Positions 25,170-33,323 of a stretch of 34,606 bases of DNA are shown here, piece after piece. The number at the start of each line of letters is the position of its first letter. The stretch's first letter is position 1. The stretch spans positions 10,153 to 44,758 of the forward strand of contig JAPYOT010000003.1 in the NCBI GenBank assembly GCA_029938045.1. The letters run 5' to 3'. The translations under genes and the position numbers were made by a program. This stretch comes from Fidelibacterota bacterium. Lineage in GTDB: Bacteria; Fidelibacterota; Marinisomatia; Marinisomatales; TCS55. The notes below the pieces were generated by a model. It was not told where the DNA came from. It did not search any database and was given only the letters and a program-made list of their open reading frames with translations.

Positions 25170-26041
25170 ACAGACCTCCAACAAATCAGCGTTGGCTCTG
25201 GTGGGGGCTGGGCAGTTTTTTTGCTCTGGTGATCGCTTTTAAGTTGGGCGCATCCTCGAATGGTTTCTCGGGTGAAGGTTCCGGTAAAAAAGTGGGTATT
25301 GTGACAATTGTTGGTCCAATTATTTCAGCTGAATCCACTGTGAAACAATTGGAAAAGTATAGAAAACGTAAAGATGTTTCAGCCATTGTTGTTCGTATTG
25401 ACTCCCCAGGCGGATTGGTAGCTCCGACTCAAGAAATTTACGAAAAAATTAAATCGGTTAAAGAAGAAAAACCGGTGGTATCCAGTATGGGAACTGTGGC
25501 TGCATCCGGGGGCTATTATATTGCGGTGGCTGGAGATACAATTATGGCCAATAAAGGAACGATTGTTGGCAGCATCGGCGTCATTATGAATTATCCTGTT
25601 ATGACAGAATTATTGGATAAAGTGGGGATAGAATTTGAAACGGTGAAAAGCGGTAAGCTGAAAGATGTGGGATCTTATTCCAGAAAAGTAACCCAAGCAG
25701 ATCGACAACATTTAAATGATATGGTGATGGATATGTATGGCCAATTTGTGGATGCAGTATCTGAAAGCAGATCCATGGAAAAAGATGACATTATTTCTTT
25801 GGCAGATGGCCGGGTTTACACCGGGTTACAGTCAAAAGAGTTAGGCCTTATAGACCTTATTGGTACATTTGAAGATGCCATTGAGGTTGCTGGAATAATG
25901 GGCCATATTTCAGGAAAACCAAAAACAGTTCATCCGCAGAAGAAACGCCCCTCCCTGCTGGACTGGTTATCTGGGAATTTGGGGCAAACGGTCAGCAGTT
26001 GGTTTGATGCATTACCAGCCTATCGCTGGCGAATGGAGTAA
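25151..26041 (+). CDS. sppA: Signal peptide peptidase SppA, short form (S49 family)
   Basis: A 296-residue single-unit S49 protease. One N-terminal membrane helix (about residues 15-35) precedes DSPGGLVAPTQEIYEKI, the nucleophile Ser119 in GTVAASGGYYIAVAG, and the likely general base Lys171 in SGKLKDVGSYSRK, 52 residues later as in the B. subtilis SppA Ser147/Lys199 pair. LADGRVYTGLQSKELGLID closes the domain. It degrades released signal peptides in the inner membrane. The ATG at 25151 is used here; the ATG at 25166, in an ATGA overlap with the LysM stop, is an equally possible start. Confidence 0.93.
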   Translation: MGQTGMNRPPTNQRWLWWGLGSFFALVIAFKLGASSNGFSGEGSGKKVGIVTIVGPIISAESTVKQLEKYRKRKDVSAIVVRIDSPGGLVAPTQEIYEKIKSVKEEKPVVSSMGTVAASGGYYIAVAGDTIMANKGTIVGSIGVIMNYPVMTELLDKVGIEFETVKSGKLKDVGSYSRKVTQADRQHLNDMVMDMYGQFVDAVSESRSMEKDDIISLADGRVYTGLQSKELGLIDLIGTFEDAIEVAGIMGHISGKPKTVHPQKKRPSLLDWLSGNLGQTVSSWFDALPAYRWRME

Positions 26042-26046
26042 TCAAA

Positions 26047-26334
26047 ATGACCAAGCAAAATATTGTGGATAATGTTTCCAGTGCCACAGGATTAACTAAA
26101 GTGGAAACAGAAGCCGTCATGAATGGTATTATGGCGACTATTGTTGAATCCCTGGGAAAAAACGAACGTGTAGAATTAAGAGGATTCGGTACTTTTGGCG
26201 TCAAACATCGCATGCCAAAAAAAGCACGAAATCCCGGGACTGGTGAAACCATTTTTCTTCCGGAACGCCATGTGCCGACTTTTAAACCGGCAAAATATAT
26301 GCGTTCACATGTAAATGAAAATCTGACAAAATAA
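26047..26334 (+). CDS. HU/IHF-family DNA-binding protein
   Basis: A 95-residue nucleoid protein, typical length. Signatures: MTKQNIVDNVSSATGLTK at the start, RVELRGFGTFGVKHR, and the beta-arm with the intercalating Pro in ARNPGTGETI. The last helix begins PTFKPAKYMR. It bends or coats DNA as a dimer. It falls between HU and IHF types, and assignment to hup or ihf is not secure. It lies 5 bases after the sppA stop. Confidence 0.93.
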   Translation: MTKQNIVDNVSSATGLTKVETEAVMNGIMATIVESLGKNERVELRGFGTFGVKHRMPKKARNPGTGETIFLPERHVPTFKPAKYMRSHVNENLTK

Positions 26335-26343
26335 AGAGGTAAT

Positions 26344-26439
26344 ATGCCCTGCGGTAAAAAACGTAAAAAGCGCAAAATGAATACTCACAAGCGGAAAAAA
26401 CGCTTGCGCGCTAATCGTCATAAAAAGAAAAAAGTATAA
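26344..26439 (+). CDS. 31-residue basic protein, AURKAIP1/COX24 (mS38-like) family
   Basis: A 31-residue protein beginning MPCGKKRKKRKMNTHKRKK and ending RHKKKKV, with over half the residues Lys or Arg. It resembles the short bacterial AURKAIP1/COX24-domain proteins, related to mitochondrial ribosomal protein mS38 and proposed to sit on the small subunit. Length and the MPxGKKRK-THKRKKRLR pattern match what I recall of the family. It has one of the best Shine-Dalgarno sites of the window (AAGAGGTA, 4-5 bases before the ATG), suggesting strong translation. It is 9 bases after the HU stop. Cys3 replaces the commoner Ser. Confidence 0.75.
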   Translation: MPCGKKRKKRKMNTHKRKKRLRANRHKKKKV

Positions 26440-26451
26440 GTTCCGTTTAAT

Positions 26452-27312
26452 ATGAAACGGGCCAATATCATATGGCTTATAATTATACCCCTTGTCCTGA
26501 CAAGTTTTGTCGGGGCATGGGGATATGATGGACATCGACGCATAAATTATAGCGCTTCCCACCAGCTGAGCGGTCCTTTTGGTCAATTCCTTAGGCGTAA
26601 TTCTGAACCGCTCAAATGGTATGCGGCAGCTCCAGATTATAATAAGGATATCGATAAGGAAGAATTTCATCGTCATTTTATTGATGCAGATTATTATGAC
26701 GATTTTCCATTCACTAAAATTCCCAAAGAATATGAAAAACTTTTATCCAAATATGGAAAGGATAAAATAAAAAAATACGGGATTGCACCTTGGGCCATTC
26801 AGGAAACATGCGATCGCATTATCGAATTAATGAAAAATAACCGATTTGAAGATGCGGTTTATAATATGGGTGTTTTGGGTCACTATATATCTGATCTTCA
26901 TATGCCACTTCATACAGCCATCAATTACAATGGCCAATTCACTGGGAATGATGGTATCCATTTTCGATGGGAAGAACGCTTGGTCAATGAATATATTCAA
27001 AGAATTAAACCCATAGGAAAGATAGAAAAAGTAGAGGATCCTTGGACTTATGCAATGAAAATTGTAAAAGAATCTTTTAAGGTGCATCACCAACTATTGG
27101 ATGCAGATACCAAGGCCAGGAGCTTGTTGACCAAAGAGCAGGCAAAAGAACTCAAAACATATAATATTCTCAGTTTCGAAAAGCCATATTTGGATGTTCT
27201 ATACAGTGAAACAGAAGATTTATTAAAAGATCGTTTAGGTAGGGCCGTTATCCGTCTGGCATCCCTATGGCAGTATTGCTGGGAACAGGCCGGATCGCCT
27301 GACCTACCATGA
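26452..27312 (+). CDS. Secreted S1/P1 nuclease / zinc phospholipase C superfamily protein
   Basis: A 286-residue protein with a signal peptide whose predicted cleavage (VGA / W) leaves Trp23 as the mature N terminus, matching the zinc-coordinating first residue of the S1/P1-PLC fold. Further metal ligands fit: GH at 27-28 (WGYDGHRR), APDY, HRHFIDAD, and LGHYISDLHMPLH with a downstream GIHFRWEERL. The family includes nucleases and phospholipases acting outside the cytoplasm. The block from the DLHMPLHT region to FRWEE matches bacterial proteins annotated as zinc-dependent PLC. Substrate not determined. It ends in an ATGA overlap with xseA. Confidence 0.78.
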   Translation: MKRANIIWLIIIPLVLTSFVGAWGYDGHRRINYSASHQLSGPFGQFLRRNSEPLKWYAAAPDYNKDIDKEEFHRHFIDADYYDDFPFTKIPKEYEKLLSKYGKDKIKKYGIAPWAIQETCDRIIELMKNNRFEDAVYNMGVLGHYISDLHMPLHTAINYNGQFTGNDGIHFRWEERLVNEYIQRIKPIGKIEKVEDPWTYAMKIVKESFKVHHQLLDADTKARSLLTKEQAKELKTYNILSFEKPYLDVLYSETEDLLKDRLGRAVIRLASLWQYCWEQAGSPDLP

Positions 27313-28520
27313 GTGGTAATCGTACCACTCTCACCGTATCTGAAATAACAGCTCAAATAAAAGGGCAGATCGAATCTCAATTCTCCCGCGTATGGGTTCG
27401 GGGAGAAATCTCCAACTTTAAACATCATTCATCCGGCCACATGTATTTCACTGTAAAAGATGTAGGCGCAGAACTTCGCTGTGTTATGTTTCGGGGTTTT
27501 AACCAATCACTTCATTTTAAACCAGAAGATGGAATGGATGTAATGATCCAGGGAAAAATTACCGTTTACGAACCGAGGGGTCAGTACCAACTCATGGTAC
27601 AATTGATGGAGCCTGCTGGAATTGGCACACTATATTTGGCCTTTGAAGCATTAAAAAAACAATTAATGGGTGAAGGGTTGTTTGATGAATCCAACAAGCA
27701 ACCTTTACCGGCCTATCCAAAAAGAATTGGCATCGTCACATCTCCAACAGGAGCAGCCTTGCGTGATATGCTCAATATATTAAAACGCAGGGCCCCGCAA
27801 GTGGATATTATCATCCGTCCAGCTTTGGTCCAAGGAGATGGGGCCGCCGCCGATGTGGCCGCAGGTATCCAAGCATTAGAATCCATGAGCAATATTGATT
27901 TGATTATCATAGGTCGGGGCGGAGGATCATTAGAAGATTTATGGGCTTTTAATGAAGAAATATTGGCCCGGGCAATTGGGAACTGTTCCATTCCAATTAT
28001 GTCCGCAGTGGGTCATGAAACGGATGTAACCATCAGTGATATGGTGGCAGATCTGAGAGCACCCACGCCATCTGCGGCTGCTGAATTAGCATCCACCAGT
28101 ATTTCGGAACTTTCTCAAACAATCCGTCATCAAAAAAATCAACTACATCGCGCACTAGAGAATCGATTAAACCAACTGTGGCAGGAACTGGATCATTTAG
28201 TTGACCGCCAATCCTTGCAACACCCGCGGATGATGATCATGCGGAATAGGGAAAAATTAGATAATATCATGCACCAGATAGATTTTTCTATGCACCAGTT
28301 TCTATCGATGAAAAGTATAAAACTCAAAGGGTTTGAAAAAGAGCTATCCGTATTAAATCCTTCAGATATTCTCCATCGGGGATACAGTATTGCCTTTTCA
28401 GATGATGGATCTATCATCCGACATGCAGATGATGTGAATGCAGGAGAGACCTTTGTTCTAAAGACCGGTTCTGGTCGGTTTTCAGCGGAAAAAAAGAAAA
28501 TGCTTCCCAATAGTGATTGA
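27309..28520 (+). CDS. xseA: Exodeoxyribonuclease VII large subunit
   Basis: A 403-residue XseA, the large subunit of the single-strand-specific exonuclease VII. An N-terminal OB-fold (VRGEISNFKHHSSGHMYFTVKD) precedes the catalytic region with YPKRIGIVTSPTGAALRDML, IIGRGGGSLEDLWAFN, SAVGHETDVTISD and ADLRAPTPSAAAELA. A long coiled-coil arm follows, then the C-terminal ILHRGYSIAFSDDG. It overlaps the secreted hydrolase by 4 bases and is followed by xseB 12 bases later. Confidence 0.97.
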   Translation: MSGNRTTLTVSEITAQIKGQIESQFSRVWVRGEISNFKHHSSGHMYFTVKDVGAELRCVMFRGFNQSLHFKPEDGMDVMIQGKITVYEPRGQYQLMVQLMEPAGIGTLYLAFEALKKQLMGEGLFDESNKQPLPAYPKRIGIVTSPTGAALRDMLNILKRRAPQVDIIIRPALVQGDGAAADVAAGIQALESMSNIDLIIIGRGGGSLEDLWAFNEEILARAIGNCSIPIMSAVGHETDVTISDMVADLRAPTPSAAAELASTSISELSQTIRHQKNQLHRALENRLNQLWQELDHLVDRQSLQHPRMMIMRNREKLDNIMHQIDFSMHQFLSMKSIKLKGFEKELSVLNPSDILHRGYSIAFSDDGSIIRHADDVNAGETFVLKTGSGRFSAEKKKMLPNSD

Positions 28521-28532
28521 GTAAATTGAAAT

Positions 28533-28763
28533 ATGCCTAAACAGAAAATTTTAGATTTTGAAGCTGCGTTACGGCGCCTAGAAGAAATCGTCGCATCATT
28601 GGAGGGTGAAAATGAATCTCTGGAGAAAAGCCTGACTTTATTTGAAGAAGGGGTCAAACTAACGGAAACATTACGAAGCCACCTTGATACAGCGGAACAG
28701 CGGATTCAAGTGCTAATGAAAGATGCAGATGGTAAAATGTCTGCAAAGGATTTTGAAGGTTAA
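28533..28763 (+). CDS. xseB: Exodeoxyribonuclease VII small subunit
   Basis: A 76-residue XseB with the family's helical hairpin. FEAALRRLEEIVASLEGE is followed by ESLEKSLTLFEEGVKLTE, both highly typical. It binds the arm of XseA to form exonuclease VII. The stop overlaps the nadK start by 1 base (TAATG), so expression of xseAB and nadK is coupled. Confidence 0.95.
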   Translation: MPKQKILDFEAALRRLEEIVASLEGENESLEKSLTLFEEGVKLTETLRSHLDTAEQRIQVLMKDADGKMSAKDFEG

Positions 28764-29662
28764 TGGCTAACAAAGTTCGTAAGCCGAAATCGTTCGGCAT
28801 CTGGGGAAATACAGATAAGCCCCGATTCTGGGAACTGCTGGATTCCATCATGGCATGGGCAGTTGAAAATAAGCTGACCCCATTCCTGACAACACGCGTT
28901 CAAAGTCAATTACCTGAGACGTTCAACCATACGTTTCGAATCATTGAATCGGCAGAAGATTTTTATCAAATAGATTTTTTACTCACGCTGGGTGGAGATG
29001 GAACCATGCTTTCTGCGGCTCGGGCGGTGGGGCATCGCAAAACGCCGATTTTAGGGATTCATTTGGGTGAACTGGGTTTTATGGCAGAAGTGACCGTGGA
29101 TGAAATGTTTGATCGACTGAATATGGTTGCATCTGGATCTTATGGTCTCCAACGTCGGATGGTATTGAAAGCAGAAATTATTAATGGAAATGGACCATCT
29201 GTATTTTACGCACTGAATGACTTTGTGATTGACCGTGGCCGCTCACAGCGAATTATTACCATGCGTCTTTTGTCTAATGACCATTTTGTTTCTGACTATA
29301 AAGCGGATGGACTTATCATTGCCACACCCACCGGATCCACAGCCTATTCTTTATCAGTCGGCGGTCCCATTGTAATGCCAAGATTAAAAGCAATTGTTGT
29401 TTCACCCATCAGTCCACACACCTTAACCCTTAGGCCAATTGTTTTACCCAATGACAGGAATTTAGAAATTAGTTTTCCTGAAGATGAAGTTGAAAAAATA
29501 GCCTTTGCTGTAGATGGACAGGTGAGTGAATATCTTCAGCCCAAAGATAAAATATTTATTCAAAGAGCACCCTTTGAGATTCGCATGATCGATTTTGAGG
29601 ATTCTAACTATTTTCAAACACTTCGAAGAAAAATGGGTTGGGGTAAAAGAGGGGAGACCTAA
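28763..29662 (+). CDS. nadK: NAD kinase
   Basis: A 299-residue ATP-NAD kinase. The nucleotide motif GGDGTML (LTLGGDGTMLSAARAVG) contains the catalytic Asp. NDFVIDRGRSQRII and SDYKADGLIIATPTGSTAYSLSVGGPI are the NAD-binding and C-terminal domain signatures. It makes NADP from NAD in the cytosol. It is the last gene of the + strand run; a 126-base gap with no convincing terminator separates it from the convergent oxidoreductase gene. Confidence 0.96.
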   Translation: MANKVRKPKSFGIWGNTDKPRFWELLDSIMAWAVENKLTPFLTTRVQSQLPETFNHTFRIIESAEDFYQIDFLLTLGGDGTMLSAARAVGHRKTPILGIHLGELGFMAEVTVDEMFDRLNMVASGSYGLQRRMVLKAEIINGNGPSVFYALNDFVIDRGRSQRIITMRLLSNDHFVSDYKADGLIIATPTGSTAYSLSVGGPIVMPRLKAIVVSPISPHTLTLRPIVLPNDRNLEISFPEDEVEKIAFAVDGQVSEYLQPKDKIFIQRAPFEIRMIDFEDSNYFQTLRRKMGWGKRGET

Positions 29663-29788
29663 TTAAAACTTTTATCTACCCCCGCTTAAAATCAAATACA
29701 TGCCCATCGGGTTATGAGCCTCACGCAGCTTCTTCTATTTTAAATAACCCTATTGAATAACGCATACATATGCTTACATCAATTAAAA

Positions 29789-30772
29789 TTATTCATTTGG
29801 GTAATGAAGCCCAATTTCCCGTCTAATTTGATCCATCGATCTCATTACAGCAATACTTTCGCTATGCGGCATAAGCGGTGACTCAATTAACCTTGATCTA
29901 ACACAACGAGAAAACTCAATCGCCTGCTCACGTAATCCATGTCCTTTATAGTTATTTGGATATTCAGTTTTAGTACCATCATGAAGCACAACCCGCATTG
30001 CAGCTGGATTATAAAAGGTACGATCAATTTCTAACCATCCATTAACACCAGAAACAATAGCTCGGCAGGGTGTAGAGTTCCTTAATGTTGTATTTAAAAT
30101 GGCTTGAGCACCATTTTTATATTCAAAAATTGCGGATGTTTGTTCATCTACACCTTTATCAGTAAAATTTGATTTTGCCGTAATCTTATCTGGAATTCCA
30201 AGGATTAAATGTGCAAACGAAACCACATAAATCCCAAGATCAAGCAATGCGCCACCACCAAGTGCAGGCTCCCAAAGACGAGGCTTATTAGATTCTGATA
30301 GACGTTGTCCGTGATCTGCTTGTAGGGTATGAATATTGCCAAGAACACCACTCTCAATAATTTTACGTACTATTTCTATATGAGGTAAGAATCGAGTCCA
30401 CATTGCTTCAATGAGAGTTAATTGATTTTGAGTTGCCGTATTAACCATTAATTCTACCTCACTCGTATTGATGGCAAATGGTTTTTCGCATAGCACCGGT
30501 TTCCCGGCATCTAATGCCAAAATAGTATGTTCTACATGAAAGTTATGTGGGGTCGCAATATAGATACCGTCCAAATTGGGGTCTGTCGCCAATTCCGTAT
30601 AACTGGGATAACCTACACAGTCTGGATATTTAGATGCAAATTGTTGTGCAGTAGAAAGTTTGCGTGAGCCAACTGCAGCCACAGTATGATTATTAAGATA
30701 ACTTAAATCGTTAGCGAACTTACCCGCTATTCCTCCAGTACCAATGATTCCCCATTTAAAATTATTATTCAT
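29789..30772 (-). CDS. Gfo/Idh/MocA family oxidoreductase
   Basis: A 327-residue NAD(P)-dependent dehydrogenase. The Rossmann motif GIIGTGGIAGKF opens the protein, the catalytic-region EKP is present (KPVLCEKPFA), and a C-terminal alpha/beta domain includes ALGGGALLDLGIYVVSFAHL. Members oxidise sugars, inositols or dihydrodiols. The order of motifs resembles the dihydrodiol-dehydrogenase-like subgroup, but the substrate is open. It follows the CoA-binding gene on the minus strand by 9 bases, so the two may be co-transcribed. Little in the context points to its pathway. Confidence 0.88.
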   Translation of the reverse strand: MNNNFKWGIIGTGGIAGKFANDLSYLNNHTVAAVGSRKLSTAQQFASKYPDCVGYPSYTELATDPNLDGIYIATPHNFHVEHTILALDAGKPVLCEKPFAINTSEVELMVNTATQNQLTLIEAMWTRFLPHIEIVRKIIESGVLGNIHTLQADHGQRLSESNKPRLWEPALGGGALLDLGIYVVSFAHLILGIPDKITAKSNFTDKGVDEQTSAIFEYKNGAQAILNTTLRNSTPCRAIVSGVNGWLEIDRTFYNPAAMRVVLHDGTKTEYPNNYKGHGLREQAIEFSRCVRSRLIESPLMPHSESIAVMRSMDQIRREIGLHYPNE

Positions 30773-30781
30773 AATAATAAT

Positions 30782-31183
30782 TCAATTTTTAATTTGGCGA
30801 TGTTGCCGCAGCATGCAGTCATTCATAACGACTAGCAGTCCAGCCCTTTCAGCTATTTCGGCCGCTTCTTCATTTATTACATTGTCCTGCAGCCACAAAG
30901 CTTTGGCAGATATTTTCACTGCCAATTCTGCGATAGGTAGCACATGCTCCGGCCGCCGAAATACATCCACCACATCGATTTTATAAGGAATTTCTAAAAG
31001 AGAAGGGTAGCAAGTTTCTCCCGCAATTTCAGTTTGTCCCGGATTTACAGGAATAATGGTATAACCATGTTCTTTCATATACATGGACACGTAATGGCTG
31101 GGCCGTTCCGGTTTAGGGGACATTCCCACCACAGCGATTATTTTTAACTTGAGTATATTTTTTATGGTATCCGGTTCATTCAT
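30782..31183 (-). CDS. CoA-binding domain protein (YccU-like)
   Basis: A 133-residue single-domain protein of the CoA_binding_2 family. Rossmann-type GMSPKPERPSHYVSMYMKEHGY is followed by IPVNPGQTEIAGETCYPSL, then DVVDVFRRPEHV and ALWLQDNVINEEAAEIAERAGL. The C terminus has VMNDCMLRQH, the family's conserved Cys-containing end. The protein binds CoA or a related nucleotide; its cellular role is not defined. It is the middle gene of the minus-strand trio. Confidence 0.88.
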   Translation of the reverse strand: MNEPDTIKNILKLKIIAVVGMSPKPERPSHYVSMYMKEHGYTIIPVNPGQTEIAGETCYPSLLEIPYKIDVVDVFRRPEHVLPIAELAVKISAKALWLQDNVINEEAAEIAERAGLLVVMNDCMLRQHRQIKN

Positions 31184-31277
31184 GATATGGGTGAGTTGTG
31201 AATGATAACTGGTGATTTGTCCGTCCTGAACATTTCAAAATTTACACTCTAATAAAGATTCAAACCACTTGTCAACC

Positions 31278-32177
31278 CTATTTCCGAAACATGTTTTTAA
31301 TCACATAAGAAATGATTGTGGGGTTTTCTTTCAATCGCCGGATCGCATATTCGAACCAGGCTTCCCCAAAGGGGACGTACACTCGAACCTTGTATCCCTT
31401 TGTTTTTAGTCTTTCCAAGCGGTCACCCATGGGGACACCATATAGCACTTGAAATTCAAAACGGTCTGATGAAATATTTTCATCTTCAATTAATAACTCT
31501 AATCGATCCAAAAGGTCTAAATCATGTGTGGCTAAGCATGCATAGCCGGTGCCATTAAACATCGCACGAGCCATTTCCACATAATTGTCATTAATGGCAT
31601 TTCGATCTTGAATCGCAATGTCTGATGATTCCCGATAAATGCCCTTACAAATTCGGAGGTTTAAAAGGGGAGCGTTGAGTTTTTGAATATCTTCTAAACT
31701 GCGATGGAGGTAGGCCTGGATTACAGTACCCATGCCATTAAAAATGGACAAAGCCTTTTCATACATATTGAATGTGGTGGTGGTATAAGGGGAATTTTCC
31801 ATATCAATGGTGACCCCCACATGGAATTCTTTCCCCACTTGAGCCAGTTTGAGAATATTTTTTTCTCCAAGAATCGGATCAATTCCTAAGCCAAGATGGG
31901 TCAGTTTCACAGAAATAGTGCTGTCTAATTCCGCCTGAGATATTTGTTGAATGAGGTGAGTATATTGGTTTGTAATTAGGGTGGCTTCTTTTTCTGAGTT
32001 GACATTTTCACCGAGGATATCCATGGTAGCGGAAAACCCTTTTTCATTGAGTATTTTTACAACTTTCAATGCAGAATCAATGGATTCCCCCGCAACATAG
32101 GAATTGGCAAATGGTCTAAACAGCCACTTGGGGGCAAGGTGCATTAAGGCTGCAATGGATGAATTCAACAAGGACAT
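31278..32177 (-). CDS. Proline dehydrogenase (monofunctional)
   Basis: A 299-residue FAD-dependent proline dehydrogenase (PRODH domain) that oxidises proline to pyrroline-5-carboxylate. Signatures: LNLRICKGIYRES (equivalent to RLVKGAYWE), CLATHDLDLLDRL, RFEFQVLYGVPMGDRLE and RVYVPFGEAWFEYAIRRLKE. The length fits stand-alone bacterial ProDH rather than bifunctional PutA. No P5C dehydrogenase gene lies nearby. The stop is TAG, one of few in the window. A 94-base gap holding a TTGACA-like box separates it from the CoA-binding gene. Confidence 0.93.
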   Translation of the reverse strand: MSLLNSSIAALMHLAPKWLFRPFANSYVAGESIDSALKVVKILNEKGFSATMDILGENVNSEKEATLITNQYTHLIQQISQAELDSTISVKLTHLGLGIDPILGEKNILKLAQVGKEFHVGVTIDMENSPYTTTTFNMYEKALSIFNGMGTVIQAYLHRSLEDIQKLNAPLLNLRICKGIYRESSDIAIQDRNAINDNYVEMARAMFNGTGYACLATHDLDLLDRLELLIEDENISSDRFEFQVLYGVPMGDRLERLKTKGYKVRVYVPFGEAWFEYAIRRLKENPTIISYVIKNMFRK

Positions 32178-32335
32178 TAGCCGTGAATTTATGGCGATGA
32201 TTCATGGTACAACAATTAGAAATCGATCCTAATAAAAATTAGAACTCCGGAAGGACGTTTTGTTTAACGTATTTACCCAGATATTTAGCAATCAAGGATG
32301 ATCGCTCCATTTTCTAAAAATAGAAAAAAATCCAT

Positions 32336-32358
32336 GAAGTTTATCTTGACCAAACTTC
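32336..32358. repeat. Inverted repeat over the putative nuo -33/-35 box
   Basis: GAAGTTT at 32336-32342 and its exact complement AAACTTC at 32352-32358 are 9 bases apart. Together they flank the TTGACC box of the candidate nuo promoter. A 7-bp perfect dyad at that place could be an operator for a dimeric regulator. No regulator gene is nearby to assign it to. Confidence 0.4.
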
Positions 32359-32377
32359 GTCAAATAGTCTAACTTTG
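32346..32377 (+). promoter_or_regulatory. Candidate promoter for nuo operon
   Basis: TTG at 32346 (in TTGACC) precedes TAACTTTG at 32370-32377, an exact match to the Bacteroidota -7 element TAnnTTTG, with 24 bases between the box starts. A sigma70 reading (TTGACC, 16 bases, TCTAAC) also fits partly. The start of transcription would be near 32384, leaving about 20 bases before the nuoA ATG. The rest of the 226-base gap from proline dehydrogenase shows nothing else I can name. Confidence 0.42.
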
Positions 32378-32403
32378 CCGTCTCTAAACGAGTAAAAAAA
32401 TTA

Positions 32404-32832
32404 ATGTATCGCGACTTCGGAACCATATTTATTTTCATCCTCATGGGTATTGTACTGGTGTATGTACCATTACTAATCCAACAATTGGTCGCACCTTCCA
32501 ATCCCAACCCTGACAAACTGGCCACTTATGAATGTGGAGAAGAATCGGAAGGATCTGCCTGGGTGCAGTTCAATATTCGATTTTATGTGGTGGCACTCAT
32601 TTTTCTGATTTTTGATGTAGAAGTTGTATTTTTATTCCCATGGGCCGTTGTTTTCAATGAACTGGGAATGCTGGCTTTTGTAGAAATGGCCATTTTTCTG
32701 GTCGTCCTCATGGTTGGGTTAGCCTATGTCTGGAAAAAATCTGATTTGGACTGGGTAAAATATAATGTGAAATATGGCCGTGGCCGTTATGCCAGCCTCA
32801 TTGAAAAAACTCCAAAATCACAGGAATCATAA
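32404..32832 (+). CDS. nuoA: NADH-quinone oxidoreductase subunit A
   Basis: A 142-residue Complex I membrane subunit with three membrane helices. The family signatures [20 protein letters not shown] and [16 protein letters not shown] are intact, including the loop Cys and the acidic FDVE. The C-terminal tail is basic and cytoplasmic. It opens the nuo operon and overlaps nuoB by 1 base (TAATG). Confidence 0.96.
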   Translation: MYRDFGTIFIFILMGIVLVYVPLLIQQLVAPSNPNPDKLATYECGEESEGSAWVQFNIRFYVVALIFLIFDVEVVFLFPWAVVFNELGMLAFVEMAIFLVVLMVGLAYVWKKSDLDWVKYNVKYGRGRYASLIEKTPKSQES

Positions 32833-33323
32833 TGGGTGTATTAGAAAATAGATTTAAAGATAATATTATTGTGGCCTCCCTGGATAAATTTCTGGGGTGG
32901 GCTCGTTCCACATCCCCCTGGTATTTCCAGTTTGGTCTGGCTTGCTGCGCCATTGAAATGATGGCTTCTGCTGCCAGCCGTCATGACCTAGAACGGATTG
33001 GCATGATGCCCCGTTCATCACCGCGTCAGGCGGATGTAATGATTGTGGCTGGAACGGTCACCATGAAAATGGCGCTCCGCGTCAAAAAATTATATGAACA
33101 AATGGCCGATCCGAAATATGTGATTTCTATGGGGAGCTGTGCCACCAGCGGTGGCCCCTATTGGCAGCATGGCTACCACGTGTTGAAGGGTGTGGATTTG
33201 GTGGTACCTGTTGATGTGTATGTTCCCGGCTGTCCGCCTCGTCCGGAAGCACTCATTGAAGGCCTCCTGAAATTGCAGGAAAAAATTCAAACTGAGCGAC
33301 CGCTCACACGTAAAACTGCATGA
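32832..33323 (+). CDS. nuoB: NADH-quinone oxidoreductase subunit B
   Basis: A 163-residue subunit that holds the N2 [4Fe-4S] cluster. All four ligands are present: Cys38 and Cys39 (LACCAIEMM), Cys103 ([10 protein letters not shown]) and Cys134 (VPGCPPRPE). HDLERIG and [18 protein letters not shown] are also typical. It passes electrons to quinone in the arm of Complex I. It overlaps nuoC by 4 bases. Confidence 0.97.
   Translation: MGVLENRFKDNIIVASLDKFLGWARSTSPWYFQFGLACCAIEMMASAASRHDLERIGMMPRSSPRQADVMIVAGTVTMKMALRVKKLYEQMADPKYVISMGSCATSGGPYWQHGYHVLKGVDLVVPVDVYVPGCPPRPEALIEGLLKLQEKIQTERPLTRKTA

Noticed and set aside
26305-26676. 123-codon minus-strand open frame
   Set aside because: It is antisense to the 31-residue basic protein and the start of the secreted hydrolase, both better supported. 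The hydrophobic translation follows from the Lys-rich complement.
28193-28657. 154-codon minus-strand open frame
   Set aside because: It is antisense to xseA and xseB, with no recognisable domain.
29709-29750. GGGTTAT / ATAACCC inverted repeat as a terminator between nadK and the oxidoreductase gene
   Set aside because: The loop is 28 bases and no T run follows on either strand. The 126-base gap holds no other recognisable element.
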